This document shows, in pieces, positions 1 to 5,160 of a DNA stretch of 5,167 nt. The notes below the pieces were generated by a model. That model ran no database searches. It was not told the origin of the DNA and worked only from the letters and a program-made list of their open reading frames with translations. Positions within the stretch are counted from its first letter, which is position 1; each line of letters starts with the position of its first letter. The stretch is from Candidatus Poseidoniaceae archaeon (GTDB taxonomy: Archaea; Thermoplasmatota; Poseidoniia; Poseidoniales; Poseidoniaceae). The stretch lies in the NCBI GenBank assembly GCA_013330015.1, contig DUJC01000097.1, forward strand, positions 633-5,799. The letters are read 5' to 3'. The position numbers and the translations under genes were made by a program.

Positions 1-14
1 CCATATCCACCCAT
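1..14 (-). CDS. rrp41: 5' end of the next operon gene, probably exosome subunit Rrp41 (partial)
   Basis: Only the first codons are inside the window, reading M-G-G-Y and then running off the left edge. The ATG shares its A with the TGA stop of rrp4 (TGATG on the minus strand), and a full-strength Shine-Dalgarno GAGGTGA sits 6 nt upstream inside the end of rrp4, so a real translation start is well supported. The identity is inferred from gene order: in many archaea rrp4 is followed directly by rrp41 (RNase PH-like catalytic exosome subunit) and then rrp42. Four residues cannot confirm the family. The one-base overlap implies translational coupling with rrp4, which would suit two subunits of one complex. 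Confidence 0.65.
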
Positions 15-700
15 CAGTGTTCACCTCGTTCGTTTTCTAGTGCTTTTACGGCACCTTCGAATGTGTTTTTGTGTCCCTCTTCGTTGAGAGTTTGAATCAA
101 TTGTCGTGCGACGTGCATGTCTGCTGCATCTCCGTGAATCCATACGCGGCCGTTGTCGCCAACGATGATGCGACAATTGGTGGCATCACGAATTCGGCTT
201 AGCATAGCATTGTTTTGGCCTCGAATGGTATCGATCAGGTTGACTGGAATTGAGACAACGGCGCCTTCATTGAGACGTCGAAGTCCAACGCCCTTCATGG
301 TGAGGACCATGTTGTGGGTTTCATCAACTTCCTGAATGCGAGCAAGAGCAGCGTCACCGATTCCAAGGTGTTGGCGGGTCGAGCCAAATTCAACCTTCCA
401 AGGTGCGAGGGACATTGGAAGCAATGCTTGGAACGGTCCGTTGACATCAAAGAACCAGAGATTGTTGCGTACTTCGGCCACAAATCCGATGACGAGGTCA
501 CCTGAACGTGGCATGTATGCGCTGTTAATTGGTAGAACGGAAACGACATCGTTCTGTTCGTTGAGCCATCCCAAACGGGTGGCAATGAATTCGTTGTTTT
601 CGGCAATCGTACCAGTACCTGCTCGCTTCCCGGATGATGGCCCGATGACCATTCCCGGGGTCACGAGGCGCTGCTCGGCGCCAACTTGACCTTCGGACAT
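14..700 (-). CDS. rrp4: Exosome complex RNA-binding cap subunit Rrp4
   Basis: Rrp4 forms part of the trimeric cap on the archaeal exosome, where it binds RNA and feeds it into the Rrp41/Rrp42 phosphorolytic ring for 3'-5' decay. The 228-residue product has the expected order: an N-terminal beta domain (about 1-60, with LVTPGMVIG near 12-20), an S1 domain (about 63-135, with PRSGDLVIGFVAEV and VLTMK), and a KH domain (about 146-205). The KH domain carries GDNG at 181-184, matching the GxNG motif typical of Rrp4/Rrp40. The more usual GxxG loop reads GQNN (161-164), so its second glycine is missing. Length is normal for the family. I chose the ATG at 700 over the in-frame ATG at 730, because 700 is preceded by GGAGA with a 7-nt spacer and further up by GGAGGT, while 730 has no ribosome-binding site. 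It lies 54 bp after the SBDS gene and overlaps the next gene by one base. Confidence 0.95.
   Translation of the reverse strand: MSEGQVGAEQRLVTPGMVIGPSSGKRAGTGTIAENNEFIATRLGWLNEQNDVVSVLPINSAYMPRSGDLVIGFVAEVRNNLWFFDVNGPFQALLPMSLAPWKVEFGSTRQHLGIGDAALARIQEVDETHNMVLTMKGVGLRRLNEGAVVSIPVNLIDTIRGQNNAMLSRIRDATNCRIIVGDNGRVWIHGDAADMHVARQLIQTLNEEGHKNTFEGAVKALENERGEH
21..27 (-). promoter_or_regulatory. Shine-Dalgarno for the gene starting at 14
   Basis: GAGGTGA on the minus strand, within the last codons of rrp4, leaves a 6-nt spacer before the ATG at 14-12. It is a near-perfect complement of the 16S rRNA 3' end and is the main evidence that a new gene starts there. Confidence 0.75.
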
Positions 701-707
701 TCTTTTC

Positions 708-720
708 TCTCCGTACCTCC
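708..720 (-). promoter_or_regulatory. Ribosome-binding site deciding the rrp4 start
   Basis: On the minus strand GGAGGT (720-715) is followed two bases later by GGAGA (712-708), which has a 7-nt spacer to the ATG at 700. The tandem purine motifs favour 700 over the upstream in-frame ATG at 730, which lies on the far side of them. Confidence 0.7.
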
Positions 721-734
721 CACTCGACATCCCA

Positions 735-757
735 TGATAAAGGGCACCCTTTTATCA
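735..757. repeat. Inverted repeat spanning the SBDS stop codon and the gap before rrp4
   Basis: On the plus strand TGATAAAGGG (735-744) and CCCTTTTATCA (747-757) are inverted copies, differing by one extra T. As RNA this gives a stem of about nine pairs with a one-base bulge and a GCAC/GTGC-type tetraloop. On the coding (minus) strand the TGA stop of the SBDS gene forms the outer end of the 5' arm. No T-run follows on the minus strand, so it does not resemble an intrinsic terminator. It could be an RNA processing or stability element between cistrons or a protein-binding DNA palindrome. Alternatively its TTTATCA arm, about 26 bp before the rrp4 ribosome-binding site, could serve as an internal TATA box. 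Confidence 0.6.
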
Positions 758-1447
758 CGAGGACAATTCTTTGACTTCTGCATCGTTTGCACGCTTCAGA
801 ACTTGACCAATCATGTCGCCTTTCATCCCGGCAGGAAGCTCAACAACACAAGCCCAATCCCCGTTCTCAAGCCATTGCTCTTTCTTTTGGTAAGGGCGAA
901 GCAATTGACTCACGCTGCCATAGGCACTTCCTGGAATTCGGAATGCAAGCCGAACCGATTCGAAGCTAAGAGGGATGAGTGGTTTTAGTTTCGCGATTGC
1001 ATCTTTGACTTGATCTTCAAGCCGCTTGAATGGGTCGACAGAGTATTTTGATTCATTAAGCGCCAATTCGATGCGTGTTCGTGGGTGAGGTGACTTGCTC
1101 TTCGGGTCGATGGCTTGGCTGTGAATGTGATGAATGATTTGCTGACGCATGTTTTCAACACGAGCCTTCCGCTGTGCCGTTGTCAATTGAATTGAACCCT
1201 TCTCAAGGATGATGTTGAGAATCGCTTCAACATCCAATGTTTGGAATGTGTTCATCAATGCCTCTTCTGTTGGGCGCTCACCGGCTCGAGCATCATGAAA
1301 GATTTCATCCATGGCCATGAAGTCATCCAACTCAACTTTGGTTGCATTTTCCTTCCATTGCTCGACGAGGTCAGGGTCGACTAGGGCTTCGTATCGTTTG
1401 CCACCTTTCTCGAGTCGAGCAAGGACTGCATCATCGAGACTGACCAT
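755..1447 (-). CDS. sdo1: Ribosome maturation protein SBDS/Sdo1 family
   Basis: This is the archaeal orthologue of the Shwachman-Bodian-Diamond protein. In eukaryotes that protein, with an EF2-like GTPase, releases the anti-association factor eIF6 from new large subunits; a corresponding role in archaeal ribosome maturation is inferred. The 230 residues match the usual archaeal length and three-domain build: the N-terminal FYSH domain (about 1-88) begins MVSLDDAVLARLEKGG and has ALVDP at 21-25 and AGERPTEEAL near 55-64. A helical middle domain (about 89-160) has QLTTAQRK, IDPKSKSPHPRTRIE (113-127) and VKDAIAKLKPLIPL. A ferredoxin-like C-terminal domain (about 161-230) has GDWACVVELPAG. The start ATG is preceded by GAGGTGA with a 4-nt spacer. 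It sits 36 bp downstream of psmA in the same transcription unit and its stop lies within the inverted repeat ahead of rrp4. No residue looks lost. Confidence 0.96.
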   Translation of the reverse strand: MVSLDDAVLARLEKGGKRYEALVDPDLVEQWKENATKVELDDFMAMDEIFHDARAGERPTEEALMNTFQTLDVEAILNIILEKGSIQLTTAQRKARVENMRQQIIHHIHSQAIDPKSKSPHPRTRIELALNESKYSVDPFKRLEDQVKDAIAKLKPLIPLSFESVRLAFRIPGSAYGSVSQLLRPYQKKEQWLENGDWACVVELPAGMKGDMIGQVLKRANDAEVKELSS

Positions 1448-1451
1448 GCGG

Positions 1452-1458
1452 TCACCTC
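1452..1458 (-). promoter_or_regulatory. Shine-Dalgarno of the SBDS gene
   Basis: GAGGTGA on the minus strand, 4 nt before the ATG at 1447. It is identical to the motif before the gene at 14, which shows a shared initiation mode within this operon. Confidence 0.75.
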
Positions 1459-1483
1459 AGTGTTGTGACGGCTGACTTGATGC

Positions 1484-2206
1484 TCAATCCTCGAGAGGCT
1501 TGAGTCGGTCAAGTTGCTTGTTCACTTCTCCACGGTCGAGGATTCTGTAACCATTGCCATCGACGACAACAACTTCGACAGCATCTCGGTTGAGTTCAGT
1601 ATCGTTGGCTGAGCGAAGAGCTTCAAGCCCCATTTTCATGGCTGCGTTGAGCGTCATTCCACTCTTCCAATTCTTCTCAAAGTATTCAATGACGGTGTTT
1701 CGGTTGCTTCCAATTGCACCAGCGTGGTAGGATTGGTAGGCACCAGATGGGTCCGTCTCGTAGAGGTGGATTCCTTCATCGTCGACTCCACCAATGAGAA
1801 GAGCGGTACCGAACGGACGAGATCCTCCATACTGTGTGAAGGATTGCTTGAAGTCGCAAATCTTCTTGACCAATACATCGATTGGCACAGTATCAGCGTA
1901 GGTGATTCTATTGATTTGGGATTCGACACGTGCTCGAGCAACCAGTTGTCGTGCATCAGCGACGAGTCCAGATGTCGCTACACCAACGTGTTCGTCGATT
2001 TTGAACATCTTTTCGATGGACTCTGGAATGATAAGACGTGATGCAATGCGCTTGTCGCAGACAAGGACAACGCCTTCCTTGAACTTCAATCCAGCTGTTG
2101 TTGTACCTCGCTTAACGGACTCACGGGCGTATTCAACTTGGAACAAACGTCCGTCTGGGCTAAATGTTGTAATTCCATGATCGTATCCTCTTCCACTCGG
2201 TTGCAT
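1484..2206 (-). CDS. psmA: 20S proteasome alpha subunit
   Basis: PsmA builds the outer seven-membered rings of the 20S proteasome, forms the substrate gate and docks the ATPases PAN or Cdc48. The 240 residues align without gaps to the Thermoplasma alpha subunit through at least residue 80. Visible landmarks are the alpha signature around TTFSPDGRLFQVEYA (13-27) and the gate-stabilising residues Y8, D9, P17 and Y26. The lysine of the SIEK motif is K66, the position that holds the C-terminal HbYX tail of the ATPase. TSGLVADAR (78-86) and QYGGSRPFG (125-133) are also present. There is no N-terminal catalytic Thr, as expected for alpha subunits; the beta subunit is not in this window. The gate motif usually read as YDR is YDH (H10). 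The start follows GGTGAG with a short spacer. It heads the operon psmA-SBDS-rrp4-(rrp41) and is divergent from dph6. Confidence 0.97.
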   Translation of the reverse strand: MQPSGRGYDHGITTFSPDGRLFQVEYARESVKRGTTTAGLKFKEGVVLVCDKRIASRLIIPESIEKMFKIDEHVGVATSGLVADARQLVARARVESQINRITYADTVPIDVLVKKICDFKQSFTQYGGSRPFGTALLIGGVDDEGIHLYETDPSGAYQSYHAGAIGSNRNTVIEYFEKNWKSGMTLNAAMKMGLEALRSANDTELNRDAVEVVVVDGNGYRILDRGEVNKQLDRLKPLED

Positions 2207-2210
2207 TTAT

Positions 2211-2247
2211 CTCACCAATTCCTTCTCGTCCACGACGCTTTATGAGG
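2211..2247 (-). promoter_or_regulatory. Candidate psmA promoter and Shine-Dalgarno
   Basis: On the minus strand GGTGAG (2216-2211) precedes the ATG at 2206 with a spacer of about 4-5 nt, which is convincing. Further upstream, TCATAAAG (about 2245-2238) is an AT-rich element that would place a transcription start about 26 bp downstream near 2216, giving a leader of roughly 10 nt that begins at the Shine-Dalgarno. The TATA assignment is tentative: the element is short and no clear BRE precedes it. This would be the main promoter of the psmA operon. Confidence 0.4.
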
Positions 2248-2310
2248 GTGATGCTTGACCACCCTATGCTACCCACCTGAAGGACCCATTTGAACACTTG
2301 GCTTGTTTTC

Positions 2311-2338
2311 CCTTAATCTCATGAACTTGATGTTCATG
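2311..2338 (+). promoter_or_regulatory. Candidate dph6 promoter with palindromic operator
   Basis: CATGAAC (2320-2326), spacer TTGAT, GTTCATG (2332-2338) is a perfect inverted repeat with 7-bp arms, ending 8 bp before the dph6 ATG at 2347. Just upstream, CTTAATC (about 2312-2318) is the best TATA-like element in the spacer; it would put the transcription start near 2341, with the palindrome between TATA box and start. Such a position suits a dimeric repressor that blocks polymerase. The palindrome is seen directly; the TATA call and the operator role are inference. No strong Shine-Dalgarno precedes dph6 (only GGATG nearby), so a very short leader is plausible. Confidence 0.4.
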
Positions 2339-2346
2339 GATGTACC

Positions 2347-3003
2347 ATGCGAATCGCTGTGCTCAGTTCTGGGGGTAAGGACTCCTCTGCTGCCTGGTGG
2401 TGGGCGATGTGCCGAGGCTGGGACATTGTCGCAATCGTTACTGTCGACATACAGGACGGAGACTCGCACATGTTTCAAGTTCCATCGACCCAATGGGTAA
2501 AGGTCCAAGCAAAACTAGCTGAAGTACCTTGGGTGAACGTCGCTGCATCCGGTACGGTTGAGGATGAAATTCAGGCACTAGAGAATGCCTTGTCCGAATT
2601 GGATATCGATGCAGTTGTAAGCGGTGCTTTGCGTTCAGATTTTCAAAAGCAACGACTCGAATGCATGTGCCAGCGATTGAACATTCATTCGTTCTCTCCA
2701 CTTTGGCATCAAACACCAATCGAACACCTTTCGGGTATGGTAAAAGCAGGTTTTGAGATCATGCTTACCTCGGTTTCTTGCGAAGGATTGGACCATACAT
2801 GGCTCGGACATGTGTTGACAGAATCGTCTCTGAAGCATCTGCATGAACTCTCCAACAAGCATCGATTCAATGTTGATGGAGAGGGTGGAGAGTACGAGAC
2901 ATTTGTTCTAGGAGGACCAATATGGTCACGCTCACTGAAGGTAGAAGGTGAAAAACAACACACTGCATCTCGAGGCGTGTACAGCATTCATTCCGTTGTT
3001 TGA
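2347..3003 (+). CDS. dph6: Diphthine--ammonia ligase (Dph6 / ATP-PPase family)
   Basis: Dph6 carries out the last step of diphthamide synthesis, the ATP-dependent amidation of diphthine on the conserved histidine of elongation factor 2, using ammonium. The 218 residues match archaeal single-domain members of the family (about 220-230). The adenine-nucleotide alpha-hydrolase P-loop SGGKDS lies at 8-13, close to the N-terminus as expected. The middle carries SGALRSDFQKQRLE (92-105) and GLDHTWLGHVL (147-157). The family hallmark GEGGEYETF is at 178-186, which separates Dph6 from other PP-loop ATPases. The ATG at 2347 puts the P-loop strand at residues 2-7, leaving no room for a later start. It is divergent from psmA and convergent with purB; its last 16 bp overlap the purB 3' end on the opposite strand. 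A generic PP-loop tRNA-modifying enzyme is the only alternative, and the C-terminal motif argues against it. Confidence 0.93.
   Translation: MRIAVLSSGGKDSSAAWWWAMCRGWDIVAIVTVDIQDGDSHMFQVPSTQWVKVQAKLAEVPWVNVAASGTVEDEIQALENALSELDIDAVVSGALRSDFQKQRLECMCQRLNIHSFSPLWHQTPIEHLSGMVKAGFEIMLTSVSCEGLDHTWLGHVLTESSLKHLHELSNKHRFNVDGEGGEYETFVLGGPIWSRSLKVEGEKQHTASRGVYSIHSVV
2951..2960 (-). terminator. Possible oligo-T termination signal for the purB transcript
   Basis: On the minus strand TGTTGTTTTT lies about 30-40 nt beyond the purB stop, inside the dph6 coding region. Archaeal RNA polymerase often stops at short T-runs without a hairpin. This is the most T-rich tract close downstream of purB, but five consecutive Ts is weak evidence. 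Confidence 0.25.
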
Positions 3004-4346
3004 ATGGCTGCACGAGCGAGAGCAACAGCTTCATCGACAAGTTCTCCAGAAACTCCGATGTGGTTGCTTGGCTCAAACATAGCCTCCAGTTCTTCCGCGC
3101 TAAATGCAGCGGATATGGCTGGTGTTCGACTGCAGACATCGATCAGTTCTTCCTTGTTGGCGACAGCTGTAAAGGAGGCTTCTCGAAGAATCTCGTGAGC
3201 CTCATCTCGTGGAACTCCTCGTTCGACAAGGTCAATCATCACTTTCTCAGCCATGACCAATCCTCGCTGAGCGAGGATGTTTTCCATACAACGTTCAGCA
3301 TCAACCCACATGTTGGTCAGCACTTGTCGAGTTTTTGCGATGACATCTTCGCACAATGTACTCGCGTGGGACAGCGTGAATCGTTCACTGCTTGAATTTG
3401 CAAGATCACGCTCGTGCCAAAGAAGAGCGTTCTCGTAGGTTGGTATGATGAACGAGCGAACAATTCGTGCAAGACCTGAGGCGTTTTCAGACTTGATAGG
3501 GTTCTTCTTGTGAGCCATTGTCGATGAACCGACTTGCTTCTTGACGTCAAATCCTTCACCAGCTTCGGACAATTCTGAGCGTTGCAAATTGCGAACCTCT
3601 TGGAGAACCTTCTCACAGGTTGTTGCCATGTTTGCAAGCCATGATACGTACTCGACGTATCGATCACGACCAACAACTTGTGTCGTAGCGAGTGGTACGC
3701 CAAGTTCGAGGTGGGTGAGAATAAGTCGCTGCAGTTCTCGTGCATTCTCACCTTGTGCAGCACCTGTACCAACAGCACCGAGGAATTTGCCTACAGCAAT
3801 CCGAGGTGTCGCTTCATCGAGACGAATCAACTGACGTCGCATTTCATCCAGCCAAACTGCAGCCTTGAGGCCAAAGGTGATTGGGACTGCTGCCTGGCCG
3901 TGGGTCCGTCCCAGCATCACCGTGTCACGTTCACGCTCTGCTACATCGGCGCAGACACCGATGAGGAGGCAGAGTTGTTCGCGAAGGAGTACAATGCTGT
4001 CTCTGAGTTGCAGAGCGACTGCAGTATCAACAATGTCGTTGGATGTTGCACCAAGGTGGATGCACCATCCTGCATCACCAGCAGCTTCAGCCATGGCCTT
4101 GGTCAGGGCCATGATGTCGTGACGGGTTTCTGCTTCAATCTCAGAGACCCGTTCTTTACGAACAGATTCTGGGTTGGAAATGGCAGCCACTGCGTTGTAG
4201 TCGTCTTCGGACACGCGACCAAGTTGCCAGTGTGCCCAAATGAGCGCACGTTCAACTTCGAGTTGGCGTTCGTGTCGACCGGACTCGGACCAGATGTGTT
4301 TGAAATCTTGGTTTCCATATCGGTAATCGAGTGGGCAAAAGGCCAT
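2988..4346 (-). CDS. purB: Adenylosuccinate lyase
   Basis: PurB acts twice in purine synthesis, releasing fumarate from SAICAR to give AICAR and from adenylosuccinate to give AMP. It works as a homotetramer with active sites shared between subunits. The 452 residues are normal for archaeal/Bacillus-type enzymes. Landmarks are the N-terminal CPLDYRYG (4-11) with the substrate-binding RYG, RHDIMA (75-80), GATSNDIVDT (99-108), and GRTHGQAAVPITFG (146-159) carrying the catalytic histidine H149. The superfamily signature GSSTMAHKKN (273-282) holds the catalytic-loop serines. The loop reads TMAHKKNP where many family members have MPHKRNP; both fit the GSxxMxxKxN pattern, so activity is expected. 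No Shine-Dalgarno is visible before the ATG, which lies 22 bp after the membrane-protein gene, so translation may be coupled or use a different initiation mode. Its 3' end overlaps dph6 by 16 bp. Confidence 0.97.
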   Translation of the reverse strand: MAFCPLDYRYGNQDFKHIWSESGRHERQLEVERALIWAHWQLGRVSEDDYNAVAAISNPESVRKERVSEIEAETRHDIMALTKAMAEAAGDAGWCIHLGATSNDIVDTAVALQLRDSIVLLREQLCLLIGVCADVAERERDTVMLGRTHGQAAVPITFGLKAAVWLDEMRRQLIRLDEATPRIAVGKFLGAVGTGAAQGENARELQRLILTHLELGVPLATTQVVGRDRYVEYVSWLANMATTCEKVLQEVRNLQRSELSEAGEGFDVKKQVGSSTMAHKKNPIKSENASGLARIVRSFIIPTYENALLWHERDLANSSSERFTLSHASTLCEDVIAKTRQVLTNMWVDAERCMENILAQRGLVMAEKVMIDLVERGVPRDEAHEILREASFTAVANKEELIDVCSRTPAISAAFSAEELEAMFEPSNHIGVSGELVDEAVALARAAIQTTE

Positions 4347-4368
4347 GTCGAAGGCTCAAGAAGAGGCT

Positions 4369-4833
4369 TCATGAACCTTGCTCAGTGGCGGTTGCGTTCA
4401 TCTCTTCTCGTGATTCATCATCTGTTGTCATTGCATAGCGTACCAAAACCATTGCAAACGCCGTCGATATAAGGAACGCAACTCCAACGTAGGTCGATAG
4501 ATTGTACCACAGCATCGAAACACCGACGAGAGAGGCATAAGCAAACAATTGACATACATTTGATGCAGTATTCAATTTCTTGACCATGTGACGACTCAAT
4601 CGTCCGTTGTTCTCAAGAAGGAACGTGTAGATCAGGAAATAAATCGCCTGGAAGGGCAGTGTTGCAGCAATGATGGTCAAGGCAACTTCACGAATTTGGG
4701 TAGGATTTACTTCTTGTTCCATACCTTGGAACAGCATAATTGCGGTGTTGGTTCCGAGAAGTGCGGCCATGATGGTCCAACGCTTGTCTTGTGATGAGGT
4801 TCGACTCTCGACATTCACCGAGCCCTCACTCAT
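4369..4833 (-). CDS. Uncharacterised four-helix membrane protein
   Basis: I do not recognise this family. From the ATG at 4833 the product is 154 residues, with a polar N-terminus (1-18) and four hydrophobic segments at about 21-38, 49-73, 92-110 and 113-134. The tail of about 18 residues is acidic and polar. The loop between segments 2 and 3 is basic (NNGRLSRHMVKKLN, 75-88), so by the positive-inside rule both termini and this loop face the cytoplasm. No catalytic or metal-binding motif stands out. A TTG at 4839 would add only two residues and is less likely than the ATG. No Shine-Dalgarno precedes the ATG; an AT-rich element about 33 bp upstream may drive a nearly leaderless transcript. The gene ends 22 bp before purB and is probably co-transcribed with it, but a shared function is not implied. 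The clean open frame and hydropathy make it a real gene. Confidence 0.8.
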   Translation of the reverse strand: MSEGSVNVESRTSSQDKRWTIMAALLGTNTAIMLFQGMEQEVNPTQIREVALTIIAATLPFQAIYFLIYTFLLENNGRLSRHMVKKLNTASNVCQLFAYASLVGVSMLWYNLSTYVGVAFLISTAFAMVLVRYAMTTDDESREEMNATATEQGS

Positions 4834-4860
4834 GCGCAAGACTTGGTCAAATCGGGTTTG

Positions 4861-4870
4861 AAGATATCGC
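4861..4870 (-). promoter_or_regulatory. Candidate TATA box for the membrane protein-purB unit
   Basis: GCGATATCTT on the minus strand is centred about 33 bp upstream of the ATG at 4833. A start of transcription about 26 bp downstream would fall near 4840, leaving a leader of only a few bases, which agrees with the missing Shine-Dalgarno. A small inverted repeat, TCGCTTGCGA (4867-4876), overlaps its upstream edge. The call rests on spacing and AT content only. Confidence 0.3.
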
Positions 4871-4905
4871 TTGCGAGCCCATCGGTGAGGGCATTTTCAG
4901 AACTC

Positions 4906-5160
4906 TCAAAGCGATTCGAGCAACTTGATGGCTGCTCCGGTAATCGTTGCAACGATAAAGAGAAGAATCATCATGCCAATCGGTCCATATTGGTTCGCAT
5001 CGTTGATGGCTGTCCTGAAAAAACCGTCACGAGAAACAGCCTGACCAAAACTGTCGGCTTCTTCATAGGGCGGTGGGTCTCTCCTTGGAATACGCTCACC
5101 CTTTCGGACCTCACCGGACATGAACCTACCACCGAGAGGGAGGTCATGAGCATTTTGCAT
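4906..5160 (-). CDS. Small protein with a single C-terminal membrane anchor, unknown function
   Basis: The product is 84 residues from the ATG at 5160. It has a hydrophilic, charged N-terminal region with a proline-rich RRDPPPYEEAD segment (26-36) and then one hydrophobic segment at about 58-79, ending five residues before the stop. This is the layout of a tail-anchored protein facing the cytoplasm. I do not recognise the family. Small translocon subunits such as archaeal Sec61-beta share this layout, but their conserved sequence before the anchor is not apparent. Two starts are possible: 5160, with only 7 upstream bases in the window and no visible ribosome-binding site, and an internal ATG at 5121 (71 residues), preceded by GGTGG with a 7-nt spacer. 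The frame is open to the right edge, so a still earlier start cannot be excluded. It lies 72 bp upstream of the four-helix membrane protein on the same strand. Confidence 0.65.
   Translation of the reverse strand: MQNAHDLPLGGRFMSGEVRKGERIPRRDPPPYEEADSFGQAVSRDGFFRTAINDANQYGPIGMMILLFIVATITGAAIKLLESL

Noticed and set aside
701..730. Upstream in-frame ATG at 730 giving a 238-residue Rrp4
   Set aside because: No Shine-Dalgarno precedes it, it would place the good GGAGGT/GGAGA motifs inside the coding region, and the extra ten residues (MSSGRYGEKR) are not expected in the family.
1451..1469. Small hairpin GTCAC/GTGAC that would hide the SBDS Shine-Dalgarno
   Set aside because: The arms are only 5 bp with a 9-base loop; such repeats are frequent by chance and the stem would be weak.
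2246..2264. Inverted repeat GGGTG/CACCC upstream of psmA
   Set aside because: Five exact pairs plus one wobble and one further pair; it may be a regulator site, but the evidence is too thin to annotate.
3678..4472. A 264-codon open frame on the plus strand, antisense to purB
   Set aside because: It lies almost wholly opposite purB, which has full-length family motifs. The translated product is rich in Cys, Ser and Phe with no domain pattern, and no promoter or ribosome-binding site precedes it. It is a shadow of the purB codon pattern.
4834..4839. TTG start two codons upstream of the four-helix membrane protein ATG
   Set aside because: It adds only two residues, has no ribosome-binding site, and an ATG is immediately available at 4833.
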